Of a stretch of 64,000 bases of DNA, positions 61,237 to 64,000 are shown piece by piece. Under the pieces are notes generated by a model, which did no database searches, had not been told where the DNA came from, and was given only the letters and a program-made list of their open reading frames with translations. Position numbers and translations under genes: made by a program. This stretch comes from an uncultured bacterium (GTDB lineage: Bacteria; Patescibacteriota; Gracilibacteria; Absconditabacterales; Absconditicoccaceae), in the NCBI GenBank assembly GCA_903904875.1, contig CAIVEC010000011.1, forward strand, positions 1 through 64,000, read 5' to 3'. How positions within the stretch are numbered: position 1 is the stretch's first letter; each line of letters starts with the position of its first letter.

Positions 61237-61779
61237 ATGAAAAAAATATTACTTCTGACACTATTGACGTTGTTTATTCTGACCGGGTGTAAATCCAAAT
61301 CCTCTTTTTCATTGACCTTCGACGAATTTACCATTAAGCTCTATGATAACAACAAGCAATATACGGCGATTCAGCCGGATACCAGTATCGTAGATATGAA
61401 AGTACTTACGGAGATGAAGGAGACAATACTAGGGACAGGAAATACAGGATTCATCAATTCATTCATCATCATCAAGACACCTATCCAATCATGAATCGAT
61501 ATCAAGGAACTCGTCGACTCCAATACCAAACAGCTTCAACTCAAACTCTTGAAATACAAAATCACTGATAGCGTCAACAAAAAAGTGAAATGCGATGATG
61601 TACAATATTCTTGATATGTGACCGCTTTTTCCTATCAATTGAATAATCAGACATTGTATGATGGACAATACTTTTTCACTGATGATGAATCACTCTATCT
61701 GCTTTCACTCAGCAGTGATGACAACAAAGATATCCAAAGCTTCATCAAAAGTGTAGGAACTGTTAAATGCATCAACTAA
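61237..61779 (+). CDS. lipoprotein (180 aa, TGA=Gly)
   Basis: Lipobox 'LFILTGC'. Confidence 0.72.
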
Positions 61780-61878
61780 ATAATTTGAAATTTATAATGT
61801 GCAATTTGAAATTTACAAACACACTCACTTAGGTTTTCAAATTCAAAATTAATCTTTTTAATCTTTATCAATGAAGTC

Positions 61879-62652
61879 ATGGCATCTCAAGACTTTTTCA
61901 ATGAGCCAAGCAACCTCAGCGGATGGCAATTAGTAGGAAAAGTGTTTATCGGCATCCTCATCGGAGGAGTGATCGCTGCATTGCTGTTTGTAATCCTTTC
62001 ATTCATGGGAGGGATGTTTACCAGTGCATTCGGTCAGCAAGCAGGCGCTACCGTAAATCCTATGCTGTCGTTGATCTTGCTCTTCATATGATTTCTTAGC
62101 ACGTTCATAGGAAATATCGCTGTCGGAGGTGTATACAGCCTCTTCTACAACAGAAAATATTACAACACCAGCAAGATGTTCGGTCTGCTCTTTTTGACCA
62201 ACGGAATCCTTTTCTTCTTCCTTGCTCCTATCTATATCGTATTTGCAAGCCAGATAGATGTGCTCTTTATTATCTTGGGTTTCCATATTCTTTTCTCAGT
62301 ATTCGCTTCAGCCGCTCAGATAGAATTTTCTACCAATCCTAACTATAGCGCTTCATCATTTATGGGAAATATTCTCTGATTTGCATTAGCATTTCTCGCA
62401 TATGCCTTGATCTACAAGATGTCAGGTTCTGCAGCCGTGCAACAAAGAATTTACCTCTTTATGCTTCTGCCTCCTATGCTTGGATATGCGATAATCCCTT
62501 TTGGAGCAGGTATCCGGGAAAAGGTATACTATAAATTCTACGAACTTGGAAATAACGGATTTTATATCCCATCCGTTGCAGAAACTAATGACGAAGAACC
62601 GGAAGATACAACGAATAAAGACGGTTCGGAAGATGTAAACGTAGAAAACTAA
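61879..62652 (+). CDS. multi-pass membrane protein (257 aa, TGA=Gly)
   Basis: Hydrophobic segments; continuous frame. Confidence 0.7.
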
Positions 62653-62747
62653 AAAAATAATGCTAAGTGCTAAATGTTAGGTGTTAAATATAGGAAAACA
62701 TTTACTTAAAACTTAGCACTTAAAATTTAAAACTATAATTTTGTAGT

Positions 62748-63140
62748 ATGTATCTGTATTATATAGCATCACTTATCAAATTTGTGCTTGGTATCGCTAT
62801 CATGCTGATCACCTACACGTCCATCAATGTGTACGAAGATCCCGTGATCGGTATCGGCCTAGGTATTCTCTGATTATTCATCGCCGCGCGAGGAGCGAGT
62901 TTCTTCCTTTTTCTGTGAATACAGAAATTTTTCCGCGATATTTCCAAAGAGCGTTTAGTAAAAGATAGTTACAAGCTTTCACTCTTATTCGGAATTTATG
63001 TGCTCATCAACGCGTTATTTTTGCTCTTATGATATCGAAGCAAATTTCTCTGACTCATACTCCTCGTAGGATTCATCATTCTTCAAGTGGTTTTATTCTC
63101 TGAGCAAAAGAAAACAACCAATGAATTCCCAAATATCTAG
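62748..63140 (+). CDS. membrane protein (130 aa, TGA=Gly)
   Basis: Hydrophobic; overlaps the next gene by 20 nt. Confidence 0.62.
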
Positions 63141-63441
63141 TACAGTAAAAAAGATCCAGGAAAAGCTCAAGACCGTCTATGATCCTGAATTTCCTATGAT
63201 TGACCTCTATACCTTATGACTGATTTATGATGTCAAATTTTCCCCGAAAGAGAAACTTGTCAGTATTCTGATGACGTTCACGACTCCGTTTTGTCCTATG
63301 GCGGAGATGCTGCAAGAGATGGTCAGGAACGCGGTTCTCGAAGTGATTCCCGATGTTTCCGTTCAGATAGAGATAACGTTCGAACCGCCACGGAATCAGA
63401 CCATGATCAAAGACAAAGATTTGCAAAGAATGTTCGAATAG
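63121..63441 (+). CDS. MIP18/DUF59 (PaaD/SufT-like) protein (106 aa)
   Basis: 'VYDPEFPMIDLYTLGLIYDV...MTFTTPFCPMAEMLQEMVRNAVLEV'; TGA=Gly. Confidence 0.82.
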
Positions 63442-63449
63442 AACATATT

Positions 63450-63528
63450 TACGTCATTCCGGCGCTAAGTGTTGCAGCCGGAATCCAATTTGCTTAGCAT
63501 GGATTCCCGCTTTCGCGGGAATGACGTC
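63450..63528. repeat. CGTCATTCC-type inverted repeat / double hairpin
   Basis: ACGTCATTCCGGC..GCCGGAAT and ATTCCCGC-tttc-GCGGGAATGACGT. Confidence 0.75.
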
Positions 63529-63533
63529 CATAT

Positions 63534-63568
63534 AAAAAAAACCTGGCCATGCATTCCAGGTTTTTTCT
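63534..63568. terminator. bidirectional terminator
   Basis: aaaaaaAACCTGG-ccatgcatt-CCAGGTTttttc. Confidence 0.8.
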
Positions 63569-63601
63569 TTACCGACGGGTGTCGGCATTATTTCCAGTTC
63601 T

Positions 63602-64000
63602 TTACTGGCTAGTTCAGCTTCAGTTCACAGGTCCGCCGCATCATCTTCATCCTCCCATTCATTTTTCTGGTCATCCTCTCATTCATTTTTCCATTCATTT
63701 TCCTACATCAAACCACATTCCCATGCCGTTGCCTTCACCTTTGAGTTCTCCAAGTCCGAGATCAGTACTGAGAGCATCTATCTTTTCTCTGTATGTCTCT
63801 ATTTCTTGGAGCTTTTGGAATTTGACCTCAGTGTCGATTTTGGTGAGGATAGGATTGCCTACATTCAATGTTTGCCAAGTAGCATAATCTCAACTCAACA
63901 AAGCAGTCTTGATTTTTGCTTGTTTAGCCATTTCTACGACCATGGTCGTGAATTGTTCTTTTGTCATGTACTTCGTGATGCTGTACTTCGTGTGAGCGGC
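63602..64000 (-). CDS. partial CDS running off the window, Gly-rich C-terminal tail (TGA=Gly)
   Basis: 'KYSITKYMTKEQFTTMVVEMAKQAKIKTALLSGDYATWQTLNVGNPILTKIDTEVKFQKLQEIETYREKIDAL...VGKGMEKGMRGGPEKGMGGG'; tail Gly largely TGA. Confidence 0.65.

Overview
The window reads as a chromosomal segment of a bacterium that translates UGA as glycine (NCBI code 25; Absconditabacteria/SR1 or Gracilibacteria-like). With the standard code most genes look shattered. With TGA=Gly they become full-length families: PurL, ComM, GpmI, TopA, ribosomal proteins S12/S7/L19/L25/L28, ValS, a FemAB-like protein, TruB, RecX, YebC, prepilin peptidase, U32 and M29 peptidases, and an MFS transporter. About 15 kb (21.9-36.7 kb) encodes very large secreted or surface proteins: a beta-helix protein, DUF11-like and Cys-rich proteins, and EF-hand proteins. 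The most unusual signals are: (1) a dispersed family of intergenic structured elements whose first hairpin carries regularly spaced GA/GA and CA/GA internal loops and shows compensatory base changes between copies; (2) a set of genes with no in-frame TGA at all, including three Bacteroidota-like PKD/Ig-like secreted proteins, one with a T9SS-type C-terminal domain, several of which sit directly next to those elements; (3) a GIY-YIG nuclease ORF embedded in degenerate tRNA fragments beside an intact tRNA-Lys. All calls were made by eye with no database search. TGA-readthrough coordinates were derived by hand from the sequence and frame-checked.
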